Below, piece after piece: positions 1 to 10,757 of a stretch of DNA of 64,000 bases (positions are counted from its first letter, which is position 1; each line of letters begins with the position of its first letter). The notes below the pieces were generated by a model, which saw nothing but the letters and a program-made list of their open reading frames with translations, did not search any database and was not told where the DNA came from. Made by a program: the position numbers and the translations under genes. This DNA is from Brachypodium distachyon (taxonomy: Eukaryota; Streptophyta; Magnoliopsida; Poales; Poaceae), in assembly GCF_000005505.3 (NCBI RefSeq), contig NC_016135.3, positions 23,282,613-23,346,612 on the forward strand, read 5' to 3'.

Positions 1-123
1 GAATGATTTTGGTGATACATAATTTCAACCAGTTTTTTTAGCAGGGACCGGATGCCACCTTCTTCGCCCTTGCTCCCGCTCTCCGTCAGCCGTCTGCCTA
101 GTGACCCGGTCAGCGGCCTTGAC
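1..123 (+). repeat. Duplicated leader exon, copy 1 (partner 802-925)
   Basis: This stretch is repeated at 802-925 with a few substitutions and one length change. Both copies contain an AT-rich lead-in, a TTTTAGCAG splice-acceptor-like site and the start of an open frame reading PSSP-LPLSV-RLPSDPV. The first copy then diverges (frame to about 229, followed by a GTATGT donor-like site), while the second runs into the acidic exon of the kinase-like gene. I infer tandem duplication of the 5' part of that gene. The window edge prevents finding the left limit. Confidence 0.7.
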
Positions 124-270
124 CCCGATCCCGTCTGCTCACCTTTTCCGCCACCGACCGTAGCTTTGAGGATCGTGTCATCGGCAATCGCATCTACACC
201 CAAGGCGCGCTCCCTCCCGCAGCTCTGGTATGTCAGTTCTGAAGTTTGTTCCTGTCCACCAAATTGAACT

Positions 271-801
271 GAACTGATTCACCTCCGCTGTAAAAAAAGT
301 TCCTCTGCTTGATTCTGAAGTGAGGAATCTGAAGTTTATTGGTGTCCGACCGATTTCATCTTTCTTGGCACTTTTTAAGATGAGTGTCACCTACGTAGAT
401 GAAAAGTAACAAAGTTTAAGCGTTTAACGAGGTAATAAAATTTAGGATTTGAGAGATGGAAACGAATTGGATGTTGTACTTCCCAATTCCTCTCAAGATT
501 TTTCCTCACTCCAGTTGTGATCGAATACTAGCAAGTAGTACAAAATTTTCTGCAAGCTACTATGCTGTGCTAAGCCTCCCTCTGCTTGATGATCTGCTTC
601 TGAACATAATACTGTTGCTGTACACTAGCGGTTCAAGCTGTACACTAGCGGTTAGTTTCCAGCATACATAAGTTCAGTAGCCACAACTAACATGCCACAA
701 CTAGCATGCTTTCAGAATCAGGAGTTAGCAACCAAACAGGTTTGAAACTGGATGTGGTTGCTTGCTGCTTGTACTGCTACTACCCGCTAACTGCCTCCTT
801 T
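271..801. other. No gene recognised between duplicated leader exons
   Basis: This AT-rich sequence lies between the two leader-exon copies and is probably intronic. It includes a short tandem GTACACTAGCGGTT repeat near 620-655. I see no convincing coding frame, RNA gene or transposon end. Confidence 0.4.
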
Positions 802-1182
802 GAATGATTTTGGTGATAGATAATTTCAACCTGTTTGTTTTAGCAGGGACCGGATGCTGCCGTCTTCACCCTCGCTCCCACTCTCCGTCGGCCGTCTGCC
901 TAGTGACCCGGTCGGCGTCCCTGACGCCTATTCTGCCAAGATGTACTTGATAGACGATAAGTGTGTCGAGTTCATTGGCGAATTTGGGCTCAGCGACCAG
1001 GTGCTCATCGACCGGGTTGTCGCGGATTCAGATCTGGTTTTACCCAAGCCATCAAGAACATTTGAAGATGCTCGGAGTATTCTACTCCTCTTCTTTTGCA
1101 ACGGGGTACTTCTAAATATGTGTGCACTACAAGTGGACGGGGCTGCAGGGAAGGAGCTCTCCAGGGATGGCAATGGCAGTAC

Positions 1183-1350
1183 AGACGACGACGACGAGGA
1201 TGATGATGATGATGGTGGTGGTGGTGGTGGTGGTGAGAAGGAAGAGGAGAAAAAAAGGGATGAATCAGATGAGGAGGAGGAGGAATGGGATGAATCATCG
1301 GAGGAGGAGCAGGACGAATGAGATGATGATGATAATGATGATGATGATGA
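1183..1350 (+). repeat. GAT/GAC/GGT trinucleotide microsatellite in acidic exon
   Basis: Runs of GAC, GAT and GGT codons encode poly-Asp and poly-Gly. After the TGA at 1319-1321 the same frame continues with more GAT codons and an acidic stretch, ending at VNIVLF before a GTAAGT donor at 1451. The repeat is prone to slippage and is probably linked to decay of this gene. Confidence 0.75.
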
Positions 1351-1904
1351 TGAGTCCGAATCCGATAAATCGGAAGAAGATGAAGATACTGATTACGTCC
1401 TTAAGTTAAGGGTGTGGCCCACATATAACCGGGTGAACATAGTTCTGTTTGGTAAGTACTTCCTCCTTTATTTGTATGAACCAAAGCTTCCTGTCTTACT
1501 TTTGGTATATCCTAGCTATCGACAAAAGCTTCATGTCTTATTTTTGGTATATGCTTCCTCCTTACCAATTGTACTTGTCAAAATAGATGGTAAATCCTGG
1601 CTAGCAACAAAATCGTATAGTCTGTATTGGGTTCCAAAGATAGATATTCAGGCCTTCTTAGAAAGAATATCTGAAGAATTACAAGATGATGTACCACTTG
1701 TTGAAATAAGTGTAAGTATCATTATTAATTCATGAAATTTAGTATTTATTCTTTTGCCTAATTTTTTATTACTATTTGATATTTTTTTACAGCTTAATTG
1801 CGATGGAATAAACACTGCATGGTCCGCATTTCTAAATATATAACCCAGAACTGAACCCAAATAGATCTATTATTTTGGTACATCATGGGGATCCTTGTTG
1901 CCCC

Positions 1905-2218
1905 TCAAAATAAACTAGTATGGCAGCATAACAACAACATCACATCATTTTGGCAAATATTAAATAGCAGCAGCACATAATATTTGACACGAATACATGC
2001 AGTACCGCGGTAGAATAGCAGGTGTAGAAAATTACTGAAACTAACTAGTAAATAGTTCCCTTCAAAATAAACTAGTATGGCAGCACAGCAATAACATCAC
2101 ATCATTTTGGCAAATATTAAATAGAAGCAGCACATAATATTTGACACGAATGCATGCAGTACTGCAGCAGAATAGCAGATGTAGCAAATTACTGAAACTA
2201 ACTAGTAAATAGTTCACA
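1905..2218 (+). repeat. 157-bp tandem duplication in kinase intron
   Basis: Two adjacent copies (1905-2061 and 2062-2218) share TCAAAATAAACTAGTATGG at the start and AACTAACTAGTAAATAGTTC near the end, with scattered substitutions. There is no coding potential. It lies in what should be an intron of the kinase-like gene. Confidence 0.85.
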
Positions 2219-2706
2219 ATCGACCACCTCACATGCTGAAACTAACTACTCCTTCTATTTCTAAATAGTTCAGAATAGTACACTGCAAGCACTTTGATTA
2301 GAGATCCATACACGGCACGTCTGCATCTTTGCCTTGTCTGCATCCATCATCCATGCATCTAAATCCATACACTGCATCCATCCATCCATGACAACTAAGG
2401 GAGGACAGAGCCTCAGTTAGGATATACATGTGTCTAGTTTTAATACTAACAAAGTTGATATCAGGTAAAGGAGTATCCTGTAATGTTCGCATGTGCACTG
2501 ATAGATGTGATAATATCAAATATGCTATAAAGATCATCAAGATAGCTGCACATCAAGCTGAGAAAGAGCTGAGGTTAAACACTTTTCATCTTAATAGCTT
2601 TAATTCATTTAAGCATATCTGTTAAACTTTTCTATCTTTTTATATTTGCAGGGAGGTAACTATTTTTTCAAGTCTTCAAAATCATCGCATTGTAAAATTT
2701 TACCAG

Positions 2707-2902
2707 GTAAACTTGCTGAGTGACACTTCCCTCTATTTCTTTATTTAATACTTATCGTTTATTTAAGGTTAGAAAGCAATATTTGTGCTATAAAATTTAA
2801 CCAGGTAAACTTTCTAACTGACACTTCCCTCTATTTCTTTATTTAATACTTATCATTTATTTTAGGCTTGGGTAGAAAGCAATATTTGTGTAAACTATGA
2901 GG
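2707..2902 (+). repeat. 98-bp tandem duplication spanning splice sites
   Basis: The intron following the kinase exon that ends at 2706 is duplicated with a 98-bp period. Each copy starts with CCAG|GTAAAC and carries CTTCCCTCTATTTC, then runs into AGAAAGCAATATTTGTG. The duplication copies the donor and the beginning of the next exon (2866 onward), so it creates decoy splice sites. Confidence 0.8.
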
Positions 2903-3024
2903 AGTGCTCAAGCTCGTCATCATATAGCGAAGAAAGTTCTATGGATTCCAAATACATCTTGATTCAAATGGAGTTGTGTGCAAGGTATAGTTAGTTACTT
3001 AACTCTCACCCTCAGTCTTTTTAT

Positions 3025-3170
3025 AGTTAACCGAGGCCAGAAACCGAGTTAACTGAACAAACTTTGGTTCTTTGAGTGTGCTGACCGAAGTTTTAAACGG
3101 TTCCTCGGTTCCAGTCCAATTGGCTCTGGTTACTGGTTCTTCGGTCACCGTTTTCGGTTCTCCGGCTTTT
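3025..3170 (+). repeat. CGGTT/AACCG-rich MITE remnant in kinase intron
   Basis: This is a dense cluster of TTAACCGA, CGGTTC and TCGGTT motifs in an intron of the kinase gene. The composition and motif match the larger element at 13797-14290. It is probably a fragment of the same family; no intact ends are seen. Confidence 0.45.
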
Positions 3171-3890
3171 ATGCCCACCTTGACTACCAGCTGGGCGTCT
3201 TGGAGTTCATCATGGCGCTTTGATATGAGTCAACGGTGTTTATAATAAAGAGTACCTTCTGAAAAAACTGGGCAAGAACCACATCTTTGGATGCATCTAC
3301 TAGTGCAAGTTGCAACCTATTTCATGTCCTTTGCTGCTACAACATTTTTTTCATGGCCTGGTTGATTCATCAAGGCTTGACATTCTGTGACTGCATTATT
3401 ATACTCCACCTCTTGCTAAGATACTACCGCATGTTTAAACCGTTAATGTTTATTCTGAAATCTGAAACAGGTCCTTGAAGGAATACCTGGACAATGTATC
3501 AAGCAAGTCAATCATATTTGATGCTGACAAATCATTGCGGTTTTTTGAGGAGATTGTGCTTGGTTTGAAATATATCCATGATGCTTGTGTTATCCACCGG
3601 GACATAAAACCAGGAAATATCTTTATGGGCCAAGACAATAGTATTATGATTGGAGATTTCGGTCAGTCCTGTTTGTGCCCCAGCAATTTCAGTCCAATCA
3701 ATGGAACACCAGATCAGGGCACACCTTTTTATACTGCACCAGAGCTTTTAGCGAACAAATCGATTTCAGTAAAGGTACGGAATAATGAGAAGTGCTATAG
3801 TTAAGTAATCTTGTCTCTTCCATATATACTAATGGTTATCTTTTATGTATTAGGTTGACATTTACTCGCTCGGTGCTATACTAATATATT

Positions 3891-5089
3891 ATCTTTTATT
3901 ATTTTTCAGTCGACGAGGGTACCTGGCTGAGAATCCATCGATCTCGATCTCTTATCGTTTTTTTTAGCAGATCGATCTCCTCTCACTAGTTTCTCGTGGT
4001 TACTCCCTTTGGGCTGGCCCAACTCATGGATCTAGGCTTTTGTTTGTTGTGTATGTCTAGCCATGTCCACTAATGAAAAAAAGGCACACCATAGTTACAG
4101 CCACAATTATTTTTTCTAGTTGAAAATGGAATTTTCTGGTTGCGCCCGTAATTTTTCCATTCATGGGATTGCGACTGTAATTTTTTCAGTTGCACCCCTA
4201 ATTTTCCCAGTACATGCCGTTGTGACTGTAATTTTTTTAATAGCATTCATAATTTTTTCTTTTGCATGAGGTTGTGACCGTAATTTTTCAGTTGCGACTG
4301 CAATTTTTTAGTTGCACCCATAATTTGTGATTCCGTAACTCTTTTCCTTTGCATCAGGTTCCGGCTGCAATTTTTCAATTGCGACTGAAAATTTTCAGTC
4401 GTGACCCGTAATATTGCCCGTTGCATGGAATTGGGATTGTAAATTTTTGGTTGCACCCTTAATTTTTCCCGTTGCATGGGGTTGCGACTACTTTTTCCAG
4501 TTGCACCCTTAATATTTCTCGTTGCATGTTATTGTTAAATACCTTCTCCATCTCATATTTAATTCATGTGCTAATCAGCTGACTAAAGAAATAAAATTAA
4601 TGTGCAAATTACCTCGTATTCTACGTTAGTGCACATACATGATTTGTGCAAATTTGAAACTCCAAATGTGCAGTTCATAAAAAATAATAGATGACTAAAA
4701 AACACACACCAACCATTTGTGATAAACAAAATCGGATGAACTAAATAAACGAAATATAAAAGAGCAAACACATATAATGTGCTTTATTAGTTAGTTGCAT
4801 GTGAAGAAAAGAAAAGAAACGACAGAAGATAACTAAGACAATAAAAAACAAAAGATGAAGCAAGGTATAAATAAGAAATAAAAATAATAAAGAAGAAAAA
4901 GAAGACAACAGGAAAATAGACATGACGAAGAGTCGAACCCAGAACCTATCTGCAAGAGCCAGACGATGCAAAACACAGATCCAGCAAACGGATGCTGTCT
5001 GCAGTTAGTAGTTAGCTCTTTTATATCGGTACTACCTCCATCGACTGAGAAATCACAATTTCTCAGGCGACTGAGAGGTAGCAAATCCG
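3891..5089. mobile_element. 1.2-kb transposon-like insertion in kinase exon
   Basis: The kinase frame stops making sense after VDIYSLGAILIY and resumes at ELFNTF. AATATATT is present on both sides (3883-3890 and 5090-5097), and removing one copy plus the intervening 1,199 bp restores an uninterrupted kinase frame. The insert has no long ORF. Near its ends are imperfect inverted motifs (TCAGTCGACGAGGGTACC at 3907-3924; on the other strand TCAGTCGATGGAGGTAGTACC around 5030-5063). An 8-bp duplication suggests a hAT-like element, but the termini are not typical, so I leave it unclassified. Confidence 0.65.
4080..4535 (+). repeat. Degenerate tandem repeat inside the insertion
   Basis: This is a run of related units alternating CAGTTGCACCC, TAATTTTT and GTTGCGACTG in a roughly 30-60 bp rhythm, ending near CGTTGCATG. 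It appears to be a decayed minisatellite within the insertion at 3891-5089. Confidence 0.6.
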
Positions 5090-5427
5090 AATATATTTAG
5101 AGTTGTTCAATACTTTCAAGACTGCGTCCGAGAAAATCGATAAGTTTGAATCATACCAAAAGACTGAAGGTTCCGAATTTGATGGGAAGTGGAGCATTTC
5201 GCTTTTCAAGCTGATGACAGCGGATGACCCTCAGCAGCGTCCGTCTGTGGATGACATACTGGTATTGTAAGAAAACGTCGCTTGTTGTTTGTTTAGTCTT
5301 TAAATTTGAAGATATGATGTAACCACATAGTATAATAGAAGATACGAATGCTTTTTTGGAATGCAGCGGTCATTGCAAAGAAGTTAAAGGTACCACGCAA
5401 AGAAGCAAGGATATTTCAAAGACATAG

Positions 5428-6498
5428 ATGTGATGTAAAGATACAGTTACAGAATGATGCCCAAACCAGTACCAGGCGTGTACATATCGTTAGTAGCTTG
5501 GTTGATACCATAGCCCTTTCAGACATACTTCCGGAGAATTGTGACATTCATATGCTGCAAAGTGCAAACATGATGTCCAGTTAGTCGATGACGTTGACTT
5601 TCTGCATGTACATATGTGTCTGATGTCTTAGCCCTTTCTGCTTGTGAAGAATTGTGTGCGAGAAGTCATACTTTACAGATTGCTTTTCTTGCGAAGTGTA
5701 TGCCACGATGATTCAAACTTTTACAATGCTGTTTGTTGATCAAACCAATAAATGTTTGTTGATCAAACAAATACATTATGGTGCGAGAGTATGAATACCC
5801 CTGCTTCCTATTAGTTTTGATCCTTTGTTGCTGCTTGTCATTTTAGAGTTGCCTTTGTCGTAATATAAATATACTCTATATCGGTACTCATTTGGATTAT
5901 AATAAGTGTTGCTCATTTAATACAACTTTGTATTAAAGTTGTACTAAACTGAAGACACTTTGTTATGGATTGGAAAGTATTATTCTTGCATTTATTTGTA
6001 ACAGAAATCATTTGCAATTCCATTAGTTAAAACAGAAATTGTACTCCCTCCGTCGTCACAAAATATTACTCGTAACTCCTGGGACTCTCGGTGGACCAAA
6101 TCGAGGCCACCATTTCACCGATCGCGCGGACCTTGTGGGCTGCTTGCTGTTAGTATTCAGTTTTCGGCCTTTTCTTAGGTGGACCGTATCTGGAGCTGCT
6201 GGGTGTCCATTAAATTCTTTGCGAGCTCAAATGGCCCAGGTTTGCGCCCACTGATTTTGGGCCATTCGACCGTTGGCCAGCCTAGTCCTGGACCATGCAT
6301 GTTTGTTGACTCTTCCTGCTGAAAATGGCCCAGGTGCGCATGTAAACATGCCGGGCCACTTGACCCTTGGTACATCTAGTAAATGAAGTCCCCTAAAAAA
6401 AACGAAAAATCTAGTAAATGAAGCTGGGCCGTAGCGGACGTCGAGTGTGCGAAATTTGTTAAGCTTCAGCACACGGAACAAATTTGCACTTTATAAGT
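5428..6498. other. No gene; partial Stowaway-type MITE end at about 6042
   Basis: This is the 3' flank of the kinase remnant. TACTCCCTCCGTCGTCACAA at 6042-6061 is a Stowaway-like terminus, but no matching right end was found, so it is a truncated MITE. Short ORFs here have no recognisable features. Confidence 0.45.
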
Positions 6499-7660
6499 TT
6501 TTTTTGAACCGTAGTCCCAAGACTTCATCTATTAATTAAGAGGAATAGAATTGCCCAGATAATTAACGGAAAATCGGACAAAAACCGTTACAATCTTCAT
6601 AGGACCGTCATGAAACATGACCGCACTAAAGACCACCCTGACTGCCCTGGCCACCCACACTCACTCAATGCACGGAGACGAAGAGAGCCGTCGAGGTTGC
6701 AAGTAGAAGTCATCGTCATCACACAAACACTCCTCCTGAGCTGGCGACTCCAACTTCCCCCACCAATGACCAAGAAATGACTCCTCCACTGCAGGCACGC
6801 AAGTTCGTGTCGGTCCATGCCAAACAGGCAACCATCCTTGCAAGCGAACAAAGCCGCCGATTCTGATGGTGAGCTTCAAAGAGGCAATATGCATTGCCAG
6901 CGCTGAACAAGAACCTCAGAGATCGGACCACCTCACACCAAGTCATCGTCATCACGCATCACTCCTCTGAGCTGGCGACACCGACTCCCCAACAACGAAG
7001 CAAACCCAACCTGAAAGGCCAGGGGACATGTCGGAAGGACCGACTACCAGAACCATTGCCGTAACCTAATTTTTGCTCAACACCGTCGTCGGTGCCACAA
7101 AATTCGCCAACGGAACACTCGCAACGCCGGCTGGGCACCTGCCAACCGCAAAGCCGTGCATGGCCAGCCCCGGGAAAGCACGAAGGGAAACACAATCTTC
7201 AAGACGACGCCCTCAGGAGGGGAAGCGACGCAAAAACGACGCCATCGTCTGACCCTGCACCGCAAGGTCTAGGCCTTGACCCGAAGATGAGACCCGAGAG
7301 CTGAGAAGGACGAAGTGCTCCATGACAGCCCCCAAGAGGAGAGTGACATACACGGACGCCACGCCATCGGCTTTCGCCCAGAGCAAACCTTCTCCTACGC
7401 GCACCCCCGCGTCGCCGGACAGAGGCGGGGAAGACCCGCAGCGCCGCCGGCCTGCAAACCCACTGCCCCAAGCACCTCCAACATGGCAACGGCGCCGCCA
7501 CCACGCAGGAGCCACCAACCTCACCGCCAGTTTGCCGACGGGCCAGATCGGCCAACGCAGCGACCAGATCTGGCGCCTCGGGACCCCGGCCAACGCAGCA
7601 GGCCGCCGGCCGGCCGCTGCCACGCGCCATGACGACCAGGGAGCATGAAAGTGAATTGAT
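6499..7660 (-). mobile_element. GC-rich poly(A)-tailed retroposon-like block
   Basis: Read on the minus strand, this block starts in GC-rich sequence and ends at 6499-6506 in a run of A (T on +), preceded by an AATTAATAGATGAAG tail typical of grass non-LTR retroposon 3' ends. It contains two related segments (around 6711-6760 and 6937-6990) sharing CATCGTCATCAC...GAGCTGGCGAC. Overlapping GC-driven ORFs on both strands show no domain. No target duplication was found. The element class is inference. Confidence 0.35.
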
Positions 7661-8640
7661 CAAAAGTGAATATTCATCCACGATTTATGTCAAAGTTCAC
7701 ATGCTTTGGTACAGGGCGAAAATAGATATAGTATTACCCAATCAAAGAGTTGCAAGATTGGATATTTACAGAGAAAATTGAAATATCACGCTCTTAACAT
7801 TTTTAAAGTTTTACGCTTGGCATCGAAACTAGAGAGCGGGCTGTACAAAACATATGATGTGGATAGAATGGGAGGTGGAGGCGTACACGATCGAGATCTC
7901 CGGGGTCTGCTGCAGTTCAGGAGACAGTATCCGCCGCTGCTACAGAATTTCCTACCTTTGATGTCCTGTGATACACATGGTGGATCTGGGCTCAGCAAAT
8001 TAATCAGTGAGGTCAGCGAGGACAACATCACGGTGGAGAATAGACGAACAAGTAGGAGGACGAACAGGCTCGACTAACGTTCGCAGATCTGATAGCCTCG
8101 AGGTCGTCAGTGAGGACCAGCGGGACCGCGGGGGCGTGGAGTATCCGAAGGAGGAGGAACTCGCGATCGCCGGGCCATTGCCAGACGGAGGGAGGCGGTT
8201 GAGTTTGGTGGAGGCGTCAATCGCGGTCGCCAGACGGAGGGAGGATCTCGGAGGCTGAAGGCATCGCACCCGCACCCGCACCCGCCTTCTCGGTCGCGAG
8301 AATAAGCCGCGAGGGTTTCCTCCCCAACCACTCGAGGCGTGGAGAAACAGAGTGGTTTCGTGGAAAAGGTATCTCTTTTTTCCCACCAGCCGACCAGTCC
8401 GTCTCTTCCCTCCGGCGCATAAAAAGCAGAAAAGAAAATACCCATACCACACAGCCGCCTCCCCTCCTCCGGCGCTCGCCGCCGCCGCCTTCCTCAGCAG
8501 GTGCCGCCCAACCCACCACCGCCCAACTCTATCCGCCTCCTCAACCTTCTCTCCGCGCCAACCCTAGAACCGCCTCTCCCCGTCCCCTCCGCAAACCCGC
8601 CCACAGCCTAAAGCCTAACTCCGGCGTACCACAACCCCAA
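7661..8640. other. Probable promoter/leader region, no gene recognised
   Basis: AT-rich sequence passes into a GC-rich, pyrimidine-rich stretch (8260-8640) resembling a plant CpG-rich promoter and 5' leader, directly before the small exon at 8641. ORFs on both strands (for example around 8000-8450) are GC artefacts without recognisable motifs. Confidence 0.35.
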
Positions 8641-8746
8641 ATGGACGCGGATATCGCGGGGGTCGCCTTCTTCATTGCCAGAGAAGGAATCTCCAAATTC
8701 ATCCGATGGATCATGCTTTGCATATCGCCCCAACCGGAATCAGGTA
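8641..8746 (+). CDS. Possible first exon of an unidentified gene
   Basis: An ATG at 8641 follows a pyrimidine-rich leader and opens a short frame beginning MDADIAGVAFFIAREG and running to PQPES, then a CAG|GTACTTG donor-like site. The surrounding CpG-rich leader looks like a genuine transcription start region. I do not recognise the protein. It may be an upstream exon of the F-box gene (an acceptor-like TTGCAG lies at 9354-9359) or a remnant of another gene. Confidence 0.3.
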
Positions 8747-9452
8747 CTTGTTGCTAGGCGATTCGTCTTTCTTTTTTCCCCTCCAAGCGCTTGCATTAGC
8801 TAAATCTTATTCGTTCTCAGTTGGTCGCATTGCCAAGGCCGCTTAACACGTGCAGACGAAAATTCATGTTTATACGAAACATAATAATATAATTGGACAT
8901 TCAATCAAAATGATCTCGGAGCCCATGCTAGCAGCCGCGGCCATGGACATGGCACCCAGTCCACACCGCCCGCCGGCCGTGGCTGGCGTCAGAGCACGCG
9001 GTGGTGCAGTGCACGAGGAACGGTGGATAGCGCCGATCAGCCCTGGACCCCTTTGCTCGTCTCTTGCACGATAATCTAATCCGGCGCCGACGAGTATCGA
9101 GAGCGGTCACCGCAGGGAGGTGCTGCGCGGGCAGTTGAGTCGGTGGCGGCGGCCCGAGAAGGCAGCGCTGTGGAAATAGGAAAAGCAAGGTTCGATGGAG
9201 TGTAAGGAGACACGAAAAATCAGAACATGCACGAAAATTGATGCACGACAGACGACGACGAAGGAAACCTTCCTACTTTTATTATTAGGGATCGATTGAT
9301 TTTGGGAAGGAGCTTGTCAGAATCTGTCTAGTAATTTAACTCGCACTATTCCGTTGCAGAAGTGTTGTAAATCCTGATGGACTCCTTTTCCGACTCGAAG
9401 ATTGAGTTTGGTTGATAGCTTATATTGTTTCCTCCCTGGTACTAGTATCCCT
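8747..9452. other. No gene; 5' flank of F-box gene
   Basis: No coding frame is recognised. The segment from about 9320 to 9452, including AGTGTTGTAAATCC, is matched upstream of the second F-box copy (about 12100-12246), so the duplication includes the 5' leader. Confidence 0.5.
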
Positions 9453-10757
9453 ATGGCGTCTAACAAAAAAAAGTTGACTTTTGCGATGACAGATAATTGT
9501 GAAAGTAGCGGCTGGGCGGATCTCCCTAGCGACCTCCTGGGCCGTATCTTGCAACTCCTCGAGCTTCCTGAAGCCTTGGCGGTCGCAGCCGTGTGCTCTT
9601 CCTGGTGCTCAGCCGCAGCGGCTGCCGGTGTTCCTCGTTCTGGTACGCCTTGGCTCGTGTCCTGGAATATGACTTGCGTTGAACCGATTCAATACGGCCC
9701 ACCGCTCCATCACAAGGACAATACAAGGAGCACATGCCCTGGAATTGAGTTCCGGAACCTGCTCAGTGCCGACAAGACTTACAGGGTTAATTTGCTCGAG
9801 GGGCGCCGGCGGCACCTCCACTGGTGTGGAGCCTCTCATGGCTGGCTCATCGCGGCGGATGAACTTTCCAACCTCGTCCTCTGCGATCCCTTCACGTTCG
9901 ACATGATCCCACTCCCACCAATCACTGATTTGGGGTGCGTCAAGGGAGTATACGATGCCGAGGGAGGCATTGTGGGCTATCGCTATGGAAAAGATCATCA
10001 GGGTTTTAATCCTGCTACAGAAATACTTGGCCAGTGGTTCTACCAAAAGGTGGTGTTGTCATGCGATCCATCTTCTTCTTCCTCTCACGGTGGTGATTAC
10101 AGAGCCATTGTCATTCACTATGATGCCGATCGGGTATCTTTTGCAAGAGCAAGAGAGGGCCGCTGGCGACTCGCTGCGGCTCTTTCCAAAGGGGAGCGGT
10201 ACGCCGATTGTGTCTACCACGATGGCAGGTTATTTACGGTGACGCTGTGTGGTATGATTGAGATGTGGGGTCTCAATGCGCCGCATGAACCAACGAAACA
10301 GGTGATCATCGCCGACGGGGATAAGAAGTGCGGGAGGGTTCTTACCAGATTCCTAGTGTCTACACCTTCTGGCAGCCTCCTGCAAATACGAATTCTTCGA
10401 ACACGACGACAAGCTTGTTGTCCCGTTAAAATTGAGGTAGAGATGCTTGAAGTCCATGTCGAAGAGGGGAAACTGGTGGGGCTGAGTTCTTCGACAGCCT
10501 TGCGTGAGCACGCTGTGTTTGTTGGGTTAAACCACTCGGCGTGTTTGCCCACTAAAGAGTTTCCGAAGCTGAGACCCAACTGTGTCTACTTCACTACACC
10601 TTTCCTGGTAAACCATGACAATTTTGGTCTTCGTGCTTTGCCGGGTGTATTTATTTACAACTTGGAAAATCAGACATTTGAGGATGTTCCTCCTAGCTTT
10701 GGATTTAGTTATGGAGAATATCGGCCCTCTGCAATTTGGTATATTCCGAGAATTTGA
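9453..10757 (+). CDS. F-box protein with DUF295-type C-terminal domain
   Basis: This is a single uninterrupted exon of about 434 codons from the ATG at 9453 (MASNKKKLTF); a further in-frame ATG lies 51 bp upstream. The F-box is at about residues 18-55 (WADLPSDLLGRILQLLELPE then VCSSWCSAA). F-box proteins bind SKP1 through this motif and present substrates to an SCF ubiquitin ligase. The rest has the layout of the grass DUF295 family: WLVSW, an early FRNLLSADKTYRVNL segment, HGWLIAADE, LCDPFTFDMIPLPP, then a beta-rich region with CVYHDGRLFTVTL and a C-terminal CVYFTTPFL. That family is large and lineage-expanded in grasses; substrates are mostly unknown. A near-identical frameshifted copy lies 2.8 kb downstream. 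An AATAAA signal is at 10807. Confidence 0.85.
   Translation: MASNKKKLTFAMTDNCESSGWADLPSDLLGRILQLLELPEALAVAAVCSSWCSAAAAAGVPRSGTPWLVSWNMTCVEPIQYGPPLHHKDNTRSTCPGIEFRNLLSADKTYRVNLLEGRRRHLHWCGASHGWLIAADELSNLVLCDPFTFDMIPLPPITDLGCVKGVYDAEGGIVGYRYGKDHQGFNPATEILGQWFYQKVVLSCDPSSSSSHGGDYRAIVIHYDADRVSFARAREGRWRLAAALSKGERYADCVYHDGRLFTVTLCGMIEMWGLNAPHEPTKQVIIADGDKKCGRVLTRFLVSTPSGSLLQIRILRTRRQACCPVKIEVEMLEVHVEEGKLVGLSSSTALREHAVFVGLNHSACLPTKEFPKLRPNCVYFTTPFLVNHDNFGLRALPGVFIYNLENQTFEDVPPSFGFSYGEYRPSAIWYIPRI

Larger units (their letters stand above)
848..5427 (+). pseudogene. eIF2-alpha-kinase-like Ser/Thr protein kinase, disrupted
   Basis: Kinase exons can be followed by splice sites. They are 848-1450 (acidic Asp/Glu-rich leader), 2465-2573 (ATP-lysine segment YAIKIIKI), 2652-2706 (EVTIFSSLQNHRIVKFYQ), 2866-2984 (Ser/Glu-rich insert then YILIQMELC), 3471-3774 (HRDIKPGN catalytic loop, GDFG metal-binding motif, GTPFYTAPE activation segment) and 3854 to about 5266 (VDIYSLG ... 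DPQQRPSVDDIL, subdomains IX-XI). The acidic insert between subdomains IV and V and the MELC segment resemble GCN2/PERK-type eIF2-alpha kinases, which phosphorylate eIF2-alpha to reduce translation. That subfamily is inference; kinase identity is firm. Breaks: an in-frame TGA at 1319-1321 in the acidic exon, and a 1.2-kb insertion (3891-5089) inside the last kinase exon. An exon around 1655-1710 and the terminal exon after 5340 are uncertain. If the TGA is spliced out and the insert tolerated it could still be transcribed, but a full kinase is unlikely. Confidence 0.72.

Noticed and set aside
7199..7681. 160-codon minus-strand ORF
   Set aside because: GC-driven frame overlapping several others in a retroposon-like block; no recognisable motif.
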